13,648 bases of DNA from JASFJH01 sp050117725 (lineage in GTDB: Bacteria > Pseudomonadota > Gammaproteobacteria > AKS1): the NCBI GenBank assembly GCA_050117725.1, contig JASFME010000035.1:1-13648 (forward strand), in the 5' to 3' direction. A program made the position numbers and the translations under genes. Below the pieces are notes generated by a model, which saw nothing but the letters and a program-made list of their open reading frames with translations, was not told where the DNA came from and made no database searches. Of the stretch, positions 1 to 6,001 are shown one piece after another. Position 1 is the first letter of the stretch. Each line of letters opens with the position of its first letter.

Positions 1-2
1 TC

Positions 3-203
3 GAACATTTGCAGAACTTGCGCGTTGAAGAGGCGAAGCGGTTGCTGGAATCCGGGCACATGCCCGTGGATGAAATCAGCGTCGAAGTCAGTTACGAAGA
101 CCCGTCTTTCTTCCGTCGGCTATTCAAGCGCCGCACAGGGCTCACACCGAGTCAGTACCGCCGTATGTTCCAACCTGTTTTCAGGGCTTCGGCTCCGCTT
201 TGA
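3..203 (+). CDS. AraC-family transcriptional regulator, C-terminal HTH (5' truncated by window)
   Basis: This is the last ~66 residues of an AraC/XylS-type DNA-binding domain; the rest lies upstream of the window. The reading frame is open from base 3 and ends at TGA 201-203. The visible part has the second helix-turn-helix and the family signature: LRVEEAKRLLES, then VDEISVEVSYEDPSFFRRLFKR, then TGLTPSQYRR. The wording LRVEEAKRLLE and YEDPSFFRRLFKR is typical of the GlxA/FtrA subgroup, in which a DJ-1/PfpI-like N-terminal domain precedes the HTH. That N-terminal domain is outside the window, so the subgroup is an inference. The gene converges on the acetyltransferase gene, with 70 bp between the stops, and its target cannot be told from this fragment. 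Confidence 0.9.
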   Translation, partial: EHLQNLRVEEAKRLLESGHMPVDEISVEVSYEDPSFFRRLFKRRTGLTPSQYRRMFQPVFRASAPL

Positions 204-273
204 AACAAAGCCCCTTCGTGAGCCAGTTATTGATTGCTCCTGATTGCCGGTTATAGCCAAAAGCGGGCATCAA

Positions 274-822
274 CTATTTTTCATTGACGAGTATTTCTGC
301 GATGAGAAAAGTTGAATCTTCCGCCCTGATAGTCGCCTCAAAGTGTTTGCATAAGGAAAGCATTGGTTTGTTGCTTGCCAGAACATAGCCTCTGAGCCTG
401 CTGATATTATTGTGCCGTGCCGACTCGAGTATTTTCTTAAACAGGGCAGAGCCAATTCCTTGTCCCTGATATTCATCCACGACTGTCACTGCAAACTCCG
501 CAATGTCCTCCTCATCTGTTAATTTGATATAGCGGGATAGCCCTATTCCTGTTTCTTTGCCGTTTTTACGTATTGATGCACACCATGCAACCCTGTCCTT
601 TCCATCCAGCCTGGTTAAATAATTGAGCTGCTCATCTGTAAGCTTCCCTGATGAAGCAAATCGTAACCATCGGGTACGGGTCGACATGCTGTTTAATGCA
701 TGAATTATTTGCTCTTTTAAAAATTCCGGTGTGTGCGGTGAGCCAGGTTCAACGCATAATTGAATAGTACATACCGTACCATCTTCCAATACCAGGGTTG
801 TTGGTGTGCTGCCCTCATTCAT
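274..822 (-). CDS. GNAT-family N-acetyltransferase, PatZ/Pat-like
   Basis: A 182-residue protein with one Gcn5-related acetyltransferase domain, expected to move acetyl from acetyl-CoA to an amine or lysine. The acetyl-CoA pyrophosphate loop (motif A) is clear at about 115-127, VDEYQGQGIGSAL, with the Q/RxxGxG/A pattern. A motif-B-like VLASNKPMLSL follows at 147-157. STRTRWLRF at 47-55 and AEFAVTVV at 108-115 resemble the GNAT domain of the protein acetyltransferases PatZ/YfiQ. The large ADP-forming acyl-CoA synthetase region of full PatZ is absent, so this is a stand-alone domain. The substrate is unknown. The start has only a weak ribosome site, and a TATAAT lies on the coding strand at 878-873. 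The gene is AT-richer than its LysR neighbour, a possible sign of transfer. Confidence 0.88.
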   Translation of the reverse strand: MNEGSTPTTLVLEDGTVCTIQLCVEPGSPHTPEFLKEQIIHALNSMSTRTRWLRFASSGKLTDEQLNYLTRLDGKDRVAWCASIRKNGKETGIGLSRYIKLTDEEDIAEFAVTVVDEYQGQGIGSALFKKILESARHNNISRLRGYVLASNKPMLSLCKHFEATIRAEDSTFLIAEILVNEK

Positions 823-872
823 TATATTTGCTTCGATACAGGTTTGGTTGTTGCCCGCTTCCGGCGGACTGA

Positions 873-878
873 ATTATA
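873..878 (-). promoter_or_regulatory. Possible -10 box of the acetyltransferase gene
   Basis: On the minus strand this reads TATAAT, a perfect sigma-70 -10 hexamer, about 50 bases upstream of the ATG at 822. I see no convincing -35 hexamer at the right distance, so support is limited to the -10 match and its position. Confidence 0.3.
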
Positions 879-1041
879 AGGTTCAATCACTATAAACATC
901 TGTTTAAGGTGAGGGCAACCGGTTAATGCAACACATGCCTGTTAACGAACCAGGACCTCCATGCATAATGGCCTGATAGCCACTCACCCTGGCGGGAAAT
1001 AACGCTTAACGCGCCACATAAAGCGCATTTGTCGCGGTTGA

Positions 1042-1902
1042 TCATGACAGCATGGCTGTCTGTTCACTGGCTGCCAGTTCGCGCAGTCCTTCTACGGCAT
1101 GCGCCAGCACCGGGTTATCACTGTCGCGCGGATAGACCATGTAGGCGGGATGGATATATTTCGGCGAACCCTCAACGCGATGCAGGCGGCCTTCACTGAT
1201 GAACGAGGCGGCCATGCGTGCGGGCAGGAAACAACTGCCGCCGTTGGCAAGAATGAGTTGTACGCCGAGCCAGCCGATGTTGGCCATCTGCGGGGGGCGC
1301 TCAAGATCCGGAAAGCTTTGCGCGTGCTGGGCATAAAAACTCGGCCCCCATTCGATATAAATGTAATCCTCTTCCGGCCCGGTATCGTCAGCTCGACTGC
1401 TGACCAGCACGAGGGTCTCATCGAAAAGGTGTTCGACAATGAGGCCGGGGCTGTGTCTGGGTGTGTACATAAGGCCGATGTCCAGCGTGCCTTCAATCAG
1501 ACGGTGCATCAGGTCTTCCTCGAAGCCGATCTCGCTGCGAATGACGACATCGTTGGCCCGGCGCCGCATCCAGCCTACCCATTGCGTCAGGAACCCTTCC
1601 CACAAGGCAATGCGACCACCCACGCGAAGACTGGCCCGGTAGCGCTCGGGTAGGCCAACGTCATCGCGGGCCTGGTCTGCAGTGAGAACCAGCCGTTTGG
1701 CATATTCCAGGAAGCGGCGGCCAGCCAGCGTGAGACTGGCTCCGGAACGGTTGCGGACGAACAAGCGCACGCCCAGTTCGTTTTCCAGACGCTGGATCCG
1801 GGCGCTTACGGTCGATTGTGTCAGGTGCAGTTGTCGGCTGGCTTCCAGGAAACTGCCGTGCGCCGTGATCGAAAGAAAGGTGCGTGCTTGATCAATATCC
1901 AT
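1042..1902 (-). CDS. LysR-family transcriptional regulator
   Basis: A 286-residue LysR-type regulator of slightly short but normal length. Residues 2-60 form the winged helix-turn-helix, with the typical ASRQLHLTQSTVSARIQRLE and LGVRLFVRNRSG. The rest is the periplasmic-binding-protein-like effector domain, including GTLDIGLMYTP at about 138-148 and a conserved Asp before IGL. The gene is divergent from the DsrC-like/HPP/CBS operon, and the 130-bp gap carries a 19-bp LysR-type dyad at 1934-1952. The usual LysR arrangement is self-repression plus effector-dependent control of the divergent operon. That makes this the likely regulator of the operon at 2033-3969, an inference from layout and site. 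The effector is unknown. Confidence 0.93.
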   Translation of the reverse strand: MDIDQARTFLSITAHGSFLEASRQLHLTQSTVSARIQRLENELGVRLFVRNRSGASLTLAGRRFLEYAKRLVLTADQARDDVGLPERYRASLRVGGRIALWEGFLTQWVGWMRRRANDVVIRSEIGFEEDLMHRLIEGTLDIGLMYTPRHSPGLIVEHLFDETLVLVSSRADDTGPEEDYIYIEWGPSFYAQHAQSFPDLERPPQMANIGWLGVQLILANGGSCFLPARMAASFISEGRLHRVEGSPKYIHPAYMVYPRDSDNPVLAHAVEGLRELAASEQTAMLS

Positions 1903-1933
1903 GTTTGGCTGCCTGCATAGGGTGACTACATAT

Positions 1934-1952
1934 ATATCGATTATTTCGATAT
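1934..1952. promoter_or_regulatory. LysR-type operator dyad (ATC-N9-GAT)
   Basis: The sequence is ATATCGA-TTATT-TCGATAT: two perfect 7-bp arms around 5 bp. It contains the classic LysR recognition forms T-N11-A and ATC-N9-GAT (ATC at 1936-1938, GAT at 1948-1950). It lies 32-50 bp upstream of the LysR start and 81-99 bp upstream of the DsrC-like start, a usual place for a recognition site in a divergent LysR-controlled gap. Further GATAT/ATATC elements at 1965-1970 and 2007-2011 could be activation half-sites. Confidence 0.65.
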
Positions 1953-2017
1953 TAGATACAAAAAGATATCATTTTACTACCATTATGTCCGGCCGCTATA
2001 GTAGCAATATCTAATAT
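1949..2017. repeat. Widely spaced 10-bp inverted repeat in the LysR/dsrC-like gap
   Basis: ATATTAGATA at 1949-1958 is matched by its reverse complement TATCTAATAT at 2008-2017, with 49 bp between the arms. The left arm overlaps the LysR dyad and the right arm sits just upstream of the ribosome site of the DsrC-like gene. The spacing suits two regulator-bound sites joined by a bend or loop, but the region is AT-rich and chance is possible. Confidence 0.4.
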
Positions 2018-2032
2018 AGTGGAGATCGTGAT

Positions 2033-2365
2033 ATGCACAGCCAGACACAATATGTCCGCGATGTTGAGGGCTACATGGTAGATCCCGATGACTGGAATGA
2101 AACGCTGGCGCGCGAACTGGCAGCCGAAGAAGATCTGAAACTCACCGACGAATACTGGCCGATTCTGCACTTCATGCGGAAATACTGGCAGGAGCACAAA
2201 ATCGCCCCGGACGTGCGGCATGTAATGAAGTTCCTGGCCGAAGAGAGGGGTATCGACAAAAAGCAGGCCAAGCAACATCTCTTCACGTTGTTCCCCTACG
2301 GTTATGTAAAGCAGGCCTGCAAAATCGCAGGCATGAAGCGCCCTCGCGTCTGGAGTACGGGTTGA
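2033..2365 (+). CDS. DsrC/TusE-family protein lacking the penultimate cysteine
   Basis: A 110-residue cytoplasmic protein of the DsrC/TusE/DsvC sulfur-carrier family, near the usual length. Family landmarks are the start YVRDVEGYMVDPDDWNETLA (7-26), LTDEYWPILHFMRKYW (37-52) and FPYGYVKQACKIAG (87-100). DsrC normally ends in a flexible arm with two cysteines, one in QAC and one penultimate. The first is kept (C96). The arm here ends MKRPRVWSTG and has no cysteine, with W107 where the other would be. It therefore cannot form the usual intramolecular disulfide and cannot act as TusE does through the last cysteine; a regulatory or single-cysteine role is more likely. The start has GGAG at 2021-2024, 8 bases upstream. 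It is the first gene of the operon with the HPP and CBS genes. Confidence 0.9.
   Translation: MHSQTQYVRDVEGYMVDPDDWNETLARELAAEEDLKLTDEYWPILHFMRKYWQEHKIAPDVRHVMKFLAEERGIDKKQAKQHLFTLFPYGYVKQACKIAGMKRPRVWSTG
2351..2364 (+). promoter_or_regulatory. Ribosome site and TTG start of the HPP gene, overlapping the upstream stop
   Basis: TGGAG at 2351-2355 lies 6 bases before TTG 2362-2364. The TTG overlaps the TGA stop of the DsrC-like gene (2363-2365) as TTGA, an arrangement usual for translational coupling. The next in-frame ATG would be inside the membrane domain, so TTG is the supported start. Confidence 0.65.
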
Positions 2366-3351
2366 ACGATTCACGCAAGTTGCCTGCTCGTGCAATCCAT
2401 GCCCTGAACAGCTTTATCGGCCTCACCAGCAACAAGACCAGTCACCACGAAAAGATCATTTCCGGCCTGGGTGGGTTCGTCAGTATTTTTTTGATCATGT
2501 TCATAACCCGGCAATTTGTCGGAGCTGATGACGCCGGGGTAATAGTTGCATCGATGGGGGCATCGGCGGTGTTGCTGTTTGCAGTACCACACGGCCCCCT
2601 GTCGCAACCCTGGGCACTGGGTTGTAGCCATCTCGTGTCGGCTTTTATGGGCGTCAGTTGTTATCTCATGTTTGCCAACCCGCTTGTTGCAGCTGCGGCG
2701 GCGGTCGGTATGGCCATAACGGCCATGTACTATCTGCGTTGTATTCATCCACCCGGTGGGGCCACGGCGTTAACAGCGGTGGTAGCGGGTTCAGGTGTGC
2801 ACAACCTCGGCTATGAATATCTTGTTACACCGGTGTTGATCAATGTGGCCGTGATGTTTTTCGTGGCAATTGCGTTTAATTATTTGTTTCCGTGGCGACG
2901 TTATCCGGCGGTACTGGCGCGATCCGCAGCCAGGCCTGTTGATAAGCACAAGGCAGTGGAACCGGGTCTGAGTGTTGAAGATATGGAATATGCATTGCAG
3001 CAAATGAACAGGTACGTGGACGTCAGCCATGAGGATCTGGACAGTATCTACCAGCTGGCCAGAAACCGGGGCAATGAACAACTATCGGTGGAGCAGATCA
3101 TGCTTGGACATTGTTACAGTAACGGCGAATACGGTAGCAACTGGTCAGTACGCCAGATCGTGGATGAAGCAAACACTCCCCGTGCGCACCAGGATTTAAT
3201 CATTTACAAGGTCGTGGCGGGAGACGGGCGGCGCAGCAGTGGTACACTGAGTCGCGAGGAGTTTGCTCGCTGGGGAAAATATGAAGTTTTTCTGAATGAG
3301 AACTCCTGGCAACGTGTCGACCGCACAATTCGAAATGCCAACGTTGGCTGA
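2362..3351 (+). CDS. HPP-family integral membrane protein with C-terminal cytoplasmic extension
   Basis: A 329-residue inner-membrane protein. Residues ~33-178 form the HPP domain, with hydrophobic segments near 35-53, 59-77, 86-104, 107-125 and 153-175. The name motif is present as RCIHPPGGATALTAV (126-140; H129-P130-P131). Plant and cyanobacterial HPP relatives have been linked to nitrite transport; the substrate here is not known. After the membrane part, 203-247 is a helical segment (EDMEYALQQMNRYVDV) closely related to the N-terminus of the next protein. It ends in EQIM, as if entering a CBS domain, but is followed by an ~80-residue tail (248-329) I cannot assign. The protein starts on TTG, coupled to the DsrC-like gene, and is followed 21 bp later by the CBS gene. 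Many relatives carry CBS domains in the same chain; here they are separate. Confidence 0.88.
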   Translation: MNDSRKLPARAIHALNSFIGLTSNKTSHHEKIISGLGGFVSIFLIMFITRQFVGADDAGVIVASMGASAVLLFAVPHGPLSQPWALGCSHLVSAFMGVSCYLMFANPLVAAAAAVGMAITAMYYLRCIHPPGGATALTAVVAGSGVHNLGYEYLVTPVLINVAVMFFVAIAFNYLFPWRRYPAVLARSAARPVDKHKAVEPGLSVEDMEYALQQMNRYVDVSHEDLDSIYQLARNRGNEQLSVEQIMLGHCYSNGEYGSNWSVRQIVDEANTPRAHQDLIIYKVVAGDGRRSSGTLSREEFARWGKYEVFLNENSWQRVDRTIRNANVG

Positions 3352-3372
3352 GTCTTATCAGGGAGATTTGCG

Positions 3373-3969
3373 ATGAAACAATCTGGCCCGCCTGAATTAC
3401 ATATCGAAGACTTCGAAAACGCATTGAAGGAGCTCAATACCTATGTCGATGTAACGCTGGACGATCTGATGCAAATCAGTCAAATGGCACAGAAATATGC
3501 CGAATTTCGCCAGACAGAGCAGTTATATGTGCGTGATATCATGAGCACAGATGTTGCGACGGTTACCCCCGATACATCGTTACGGGATGCTGCGCGAATG
3601 TTGCTGGACTTGCAGATCAGTGGCCTGCCTGTCGTTGATGAAAATAAGGTATTGATCGGTATTGTAACCGAGGCAGACTTTTTATCCGCTATGGGCGTTC
3701 CTTGCCATCACCCGGCGCATAATCTGTGGCAAACACTTGAATTCATGTTCAGGCATAAATCCTCGCCTGTGAACATACCTGAAAAAGTGGCTGATATCAT
3801 GAGTCAGCAGATTATCACCATTCATGATAACAATAACCTCCACGATGTCATTAATACCATGAAGCAGAATCACATAAAACGCGTCGTAGTAACCAATGAA
3901 CAACAGCAAGTACAGGGGATCATTACTCGTTCGGACCTCGTGAAAGTACTTCTGGAGAAAATGCTCTAG
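3373..3969 (+). CDS. CBS-domain-pair protein
   Basis: A 198-residue cytoplasmic protein with two CBS domains, a module that usually binds adenine nucleotides and gates a partner. CBS1 spans about 53-107 (VRDIMSTDVATVTPDTSL, then GLPVVDENKVLIGIVTEADFL). CBS2 spans about 138-194 (VADIMSQQIITIHDNNNL, then IKRVVVTNEQQQVQGIITRSDLV). Between them is an insert with CHHPAHNLW (111-119). The N-terminal ~48 residues (LHIEDFENALKELNTYVDV) match the linker of the HPP protein at many positions, including YVDV, DL, EQL and IM. A clear GGGAG at 3361-3365 is 7 bases before the ATG. As the last gene of the operon, it is probably the regulatory subunit of the HPP protein, replacing the fused CBS pair of other HPP proteins. 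Confidence 0.92.
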   Translation: MKQSGPPELHIEDFENALKELNTYVDVTLDDLMQISQMAQKYAEFRQTEQLYVRDIMSTDVATVTPDTSLRDAARMLLDLQISGLPVVDENKVLIGIVTEADFLSAMGVPCHHPAHNLWQTLEFMFRHKSSPVNIPEKVADIMSQQIITIHDNNNLHDVINTMKQNHIKRVVVTNEQQQVQGIITRSDLVKVLLEKML

Positions 3970-4074
3970 AAATGATGTCACGTTACCTTCTGAGCAAGTG
4001 ACTATGAAACAGTTGAACTAATACCGCAGTTTTAACGCCCACCGGTAGAAGTCGCAATCATGAGCGGCTATTCA

Positions 4075-4095
4075 AGTGCATGTTCTCTATGCACT
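4075..4095. repeat. Hairpin/dyad AGTGCAT-N7-ATGCACT
   Basis: A perfect 7-bp inverted repeat with a 7-base loop (4082-4088), about 105 bp after the CBS gene stop and 108 bp before the TetR ATG. It is followed by ATTTAAC, not a real T-run, so it is at best a weak terminator of the operon upstream. It could instead be a protein-binding dyad. Confidence 0.4.
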
Positions 4096-4138
4096 ATTTA
4101 ACAATCACTATCTTTTTCCCGGGAGTGTTTTATCCGGA

Positions 4139-4167
4139 TTGACATCATTCCGGGCAGCGCCTAAAGT
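4139..4167 (+). promoter_or_regulatory. Sigma-70 promoter of the tetR gene
   Basis: The -35 box TTGACA at 4139-4144 is perfect. After an ideal 17-bp spacer, TAAAGT at 4162-4167 matches TATAAT at 4 of 6 positions. The predicted transcription start near 4174 lies within the dyad at 4165-4184. Confidence 0.7.
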
Positions 4168-4184
4168 AAGTAAGCGTACTTACT
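4165..4184. promoter_or_regulatory. Candidate TetR operator over its own promoter
   Basis: AGTAAGTA-N4-TACTTACT, with perfect 8-bp arms around AGCG, begins inside the -10 box and covers the predicted transcription start of the TetR-family gene. A short dyad in this place is typical of TetR-family self-repression. It is 18 bp upstream of the ATG, just before the AGGAG ribosome site (4192-4196). I see no second full copy in the window. Confidence 0.72.
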
Positions 4185-4202
4185 AATCAGCAGGAGCTAA
4201 AC

Positions 4203-4772
4203 ATGCAGCAGGAGCGAGCCATCGATAAACACGACCGTTTGGTGGAGGCAGGAACCAGGGTGATTCATGAACACGGTTTCCAGCGAACCTTGCTTGCAGA
4301 CATTGCGCGAGAGGCCGAAGTCCCACAAGGCAGTATCTACTACTACTTCAAGACCAAGGAAGAACTGGCCGCTGCGATACTCAGTACGCGAATGCAGATG
4401 TTACGGACACTTATAAAAAAATGGGATGAACTCCCTGACCCGAAGCAACGGCTCAACGCCCTTATCCAGGTGTGGGTGGATGACCGGGAGATCGACAGCC
4501 GTCATGGCTGTCCTGTCGGAAGTCTTTGTTATGAACTGGCCAAGAACCGCGGCCGGCTCAGCGACATGGCCGCCGAACCACTGCGCGTACTCGTGAAGTG
4601 GTGTGAGACTCAAATTATGGAGCTGGGCAGACCCAAACGTCAGGCCAGCGATATGGCGATACATTTGATGAGTGCCTTGCAGGGCGTGAGCCTGCTGGCC
4701 AATGCCTTTGCTGATGCGCAAGTGATCCTGCGTGAAGCCAGGCAACTTAAAGGTTGGGTTAAGGGCTTGTAA
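4203..4772 (+). CDS. TetR-family transcriptional repressor
   Basis: A 189-residue TetR/AcrR-type regulator of normal length. Residues ~11-57 are the DNA-binding domain, with the strong signature TLLADIAREAEVPQGSIYYYFKTKEEL. The C-terminal part carries HGCPVGSLCYELA (101-113), a motif of the LmrA/YxaF-like ligand-binding group. Two cysteines, C103 and C109, sit close together and a third is C134; the pair could sense thiols or oxidants, which is inference. AGGAG lies 6 bases before the ATG. The promoter and a 20-bp dyad upstream indicate self-control. The two exported DsrE-like genes follow on the same strand after 142 bp, so they may be its targets or co-transcribed with it. Confidence 0.93.
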   Translation: MQQERAIDKHDRLVEAGTRVIHEHGFQRTLLADIAREAEVPQGSIYYYFKTKEELAAAILSTRMQMLRTLIKKWDELPDPKQRLNALIQVWVDDREIDSRHGCPVGSLCYELAKNRGRLSDMAAEPLRVLVKWCETQIMELGRPKRQASDMAIHLMSALQGVSLLANAFADAQVILREARQLKGWVKGL

Positions 4773-4854
4773 CAGAGACAGGAATTATCCGTTGTCGCCT
4801 TTAAGGCGGTAGCTGGATATTTAGGGAGGCAGGATCCAAGGGAGATTGACTTTA

Positions 4855-4876
4855 TGACAGTGCTTCAATGCTGTCA
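4855..4876. repeat. Hairpin TGACAG-N10-CTGTCA in the leader of the first dsrE-like gene
   Basis: A perfect 6-bp inverted repeat with a 10-base centre lies 38 bp before the ATG of the first exported DsrE-like gene, between it and tetR. It differs from the tetR dyad. It could be an RNA hairpin in the leader or a regulator site; nothing in the sequence decides. Confidence 0.35.
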
Positions 4877-4902
4877 CCCGGCTTTGCCAAGCAAAATAAA
4901 AT

Positions 4903-4917
4903 GAGGTGAAAAAAATG
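4903..4917 (+). promoter_or_regulatory. Ribosome site choosing the ATG at 4915
   Basis: GAGGTGA at 4903-4909 is a strong ribosome site 5 bases before ATG 4915-4917. An in-frame GTG at 4906 falls inside this site and so is an unlikely start. An ATG at 4901 is followed at once by AGG-TGA and makes no protein. Confidence 0.75.
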
Positions 4918-5445
4918 AAAATTAAACGTTCTGGACTGGCGATTGCAGGAATTCTGGCAGCCATGTTGGCTACTAATGTACAGGCTGCAGAGTTTGCGCC
5001 TTACGGCACCGCCAAGGTTGATATGCATGAATACCCGGTCACCAACGCCGTGTTCGATGTTAATTATGAGGACCCGAACAAACTAAACATCCTGAATGTA
5101 TTCGTAACGAAAACATCAGGGGCGTTAAAAGGGAAAATGGTAGTAGTAACGCATGGCCCCGAATTACGCGTATTTGCCAAGGAGAACTACGAAAAGTATC
5201 AGGGCATCGTTGACAAGATGGCTGCACTCGCTGAAAAGGGTGTTGAATTTCACATGTGTAACAATGCCATGCGCGCCGCCGGCTTCAAGCCGGAGGATAT
5301 GCACGGGTTTATCACCGTTGTACCTGCCGGTTTTCCCGAGATCGCCTACTTGCAGTCCAAGGGCTACAAATACATAAACCCGTTGCCTTTATCCGTAAAA
5401 GACGTGCGCTATCTTGAGCATCCAGAGCTGAAGAACAAGCAATAG
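4915..5445 (+). CDS. Exported DsrE-family protein (copy 1)
   Basis: A 176-residue protein whose residues 1-24 are a Sec signal peptide: KIKR, then a hydrophobic stretch, then NVQA before AEF. The mature ~152 residues have the DsrE/DsrF-like fold signature: KMVVVTHGPELRVF (74-87), then VEFHMCNNAMRAAGF (110-124) with the single cysteine C115, then DMHGFITVVPAGFPEIAYLQSKGYKYINP (128-156). In cytoplasmic DsrE/TusD the matching cysteine carries persulfide sulfur; a sulfur role in the periplasm is inference. The cysteine has no partner in the chain, so it would stay free or bind another protein or a ligand. A related gene follows after a strong hairpin. The annotated start is ATG 4915, chosen on its ribosome site. 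Confidence 0.9.
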   Translation: MKIKRSGLAIAGILAAMLATNVQAAEFAPYGTAKVDMHEYPVTNAVFDVNYEDPNKLNILNVFVTKTSGALKGKMVVVTHGPELRVFAKENYEKYQGIVDKMAALAEKGVEFHMCNNAMRAAGFKPEDMHGFITVVPAGFPEIAYLQSKGYKYINPLPLSVKDVRYLEHPELKNKQ

Positions 5446-5462
5446 TAAGTTGTAAAAAAGGT

Positions 5463-5486
5463 CGGCTCCCCGTGTGCGGGGAGCCG
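5463..5486. terminator. Strong hairpin between the two dsrE-like genes
   Basis: CGGCTCCCCG (5463-5472) pairs perfectly with CGGGGAGCCG (5477-5486) around a 4-base loop. On the plus strand no T-run follows, so it may pause or stabilise RNA rather than stop transcription. On the minus strand it is followed by ACCTTTTTTAC (plus-strand A-run 5453-5458), the form of an intrinsic terminator. It begins 17 bp after the stop of copy 1 and ends 32 bp before the start of copy 2. Confidence 0.6.
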
Positions 5487-5518
5487 CATTGCGTTATAAA
5501 CATAGCCCGGAAAGACGA

Positions 5519-6001
5519 ATGAAGAAAAGCAGCATTCTCATGCTTGTGACAACACTTATACTTGTAATGATTAATAATGCCCTGGCTGATAAACCAATGC
5601 CCTGGGGACAGGCAACCATTAATCATCCAGAATATCAGGAACAAAAAGTTGTTTATGATCTGACTGATGATACCGGCGAGAGTCTGTCGAATATATTTTC
5701 CCGCATAGGTTACCTGAGCAAGCTTAACGGTGATGATCCGTTCGATACTAAAATTGTCGTTGTTATTCACGGTGATGCGATTCCTTTCTTTTCAATTTCC
5801 AGCACTAAACAATATCGGAAATTGATGGAGCTCGCCTATAGCCAGACTTTGAATGAGACTGTTGAGTTCAGAATGTGTCAGGCATCAGCACGATTACGTG
5901 GATTTACAGCCAGTGATATTCATGGCTTTGTTACTATGGTACCTATGGCTGACGCTGAAATTGTTCGCTTGCAAAAGGCTGGTTACGCTTACATGCGCTG
6001 A
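5519..6001 (+). CDS. Exported DsrE-family protein (copy 2)
   Basis: A 160-residue paralogue of the preceding gene. The signal peptide is residues ~1-23 (KKSSILMLVTTLILVMINNALA, cut before DKPMPWG). Shared features in the same order are KIVVVIHGDAIPFF (78-91), VEFRMCQASARLRGF (115-129) with the single cysteine C120, and DIHGFVTMVPMADAEIVRLQKAGYAYMR (133-160). It ends right after the GYAYM segment and lacks the ~20-residue tail of copy 1, but has an extra stretch near 50-75. The open frame extends upstream to 5474, but that stretch lies in the hairpin and codes for charged residues; ATG 5519 starts a proper signal peptide and has GGAAAG at 5509-5514. It is AT-richer than copy 1, so the pair has diverged or has separate histories. 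Confidence 0.88.
   Translation: MKKSSILMLVTTLILVMINNALADKPMPWGQATINHPEYQEQKVVYDLTDDTGESLSNIFSRIGYLSKLNGDDPFDTKIVVVIHGDAIPFFSISSTKQYRKLMELAYSQTLNETVEFRMCQASARLRGFTASDIHGFVTMVPMADAEIVRLQKAGYAYMR

Noticed and set aside
1099..1653. Long open frame (184 codons) on the plus strand opposite the LysR gene
   Set aside because: It is the shadow of the LysR reading frame in GC-rich DNA; it has no family resemblance and no ribosome site.
5444..5450. AGTAAGT, resembling one arm of the TetR dyad, at the end of the first dsrE-like gene
   Set aside because: It is a single half-site without the opposing arm and overlaps the stop codon; likely chance.
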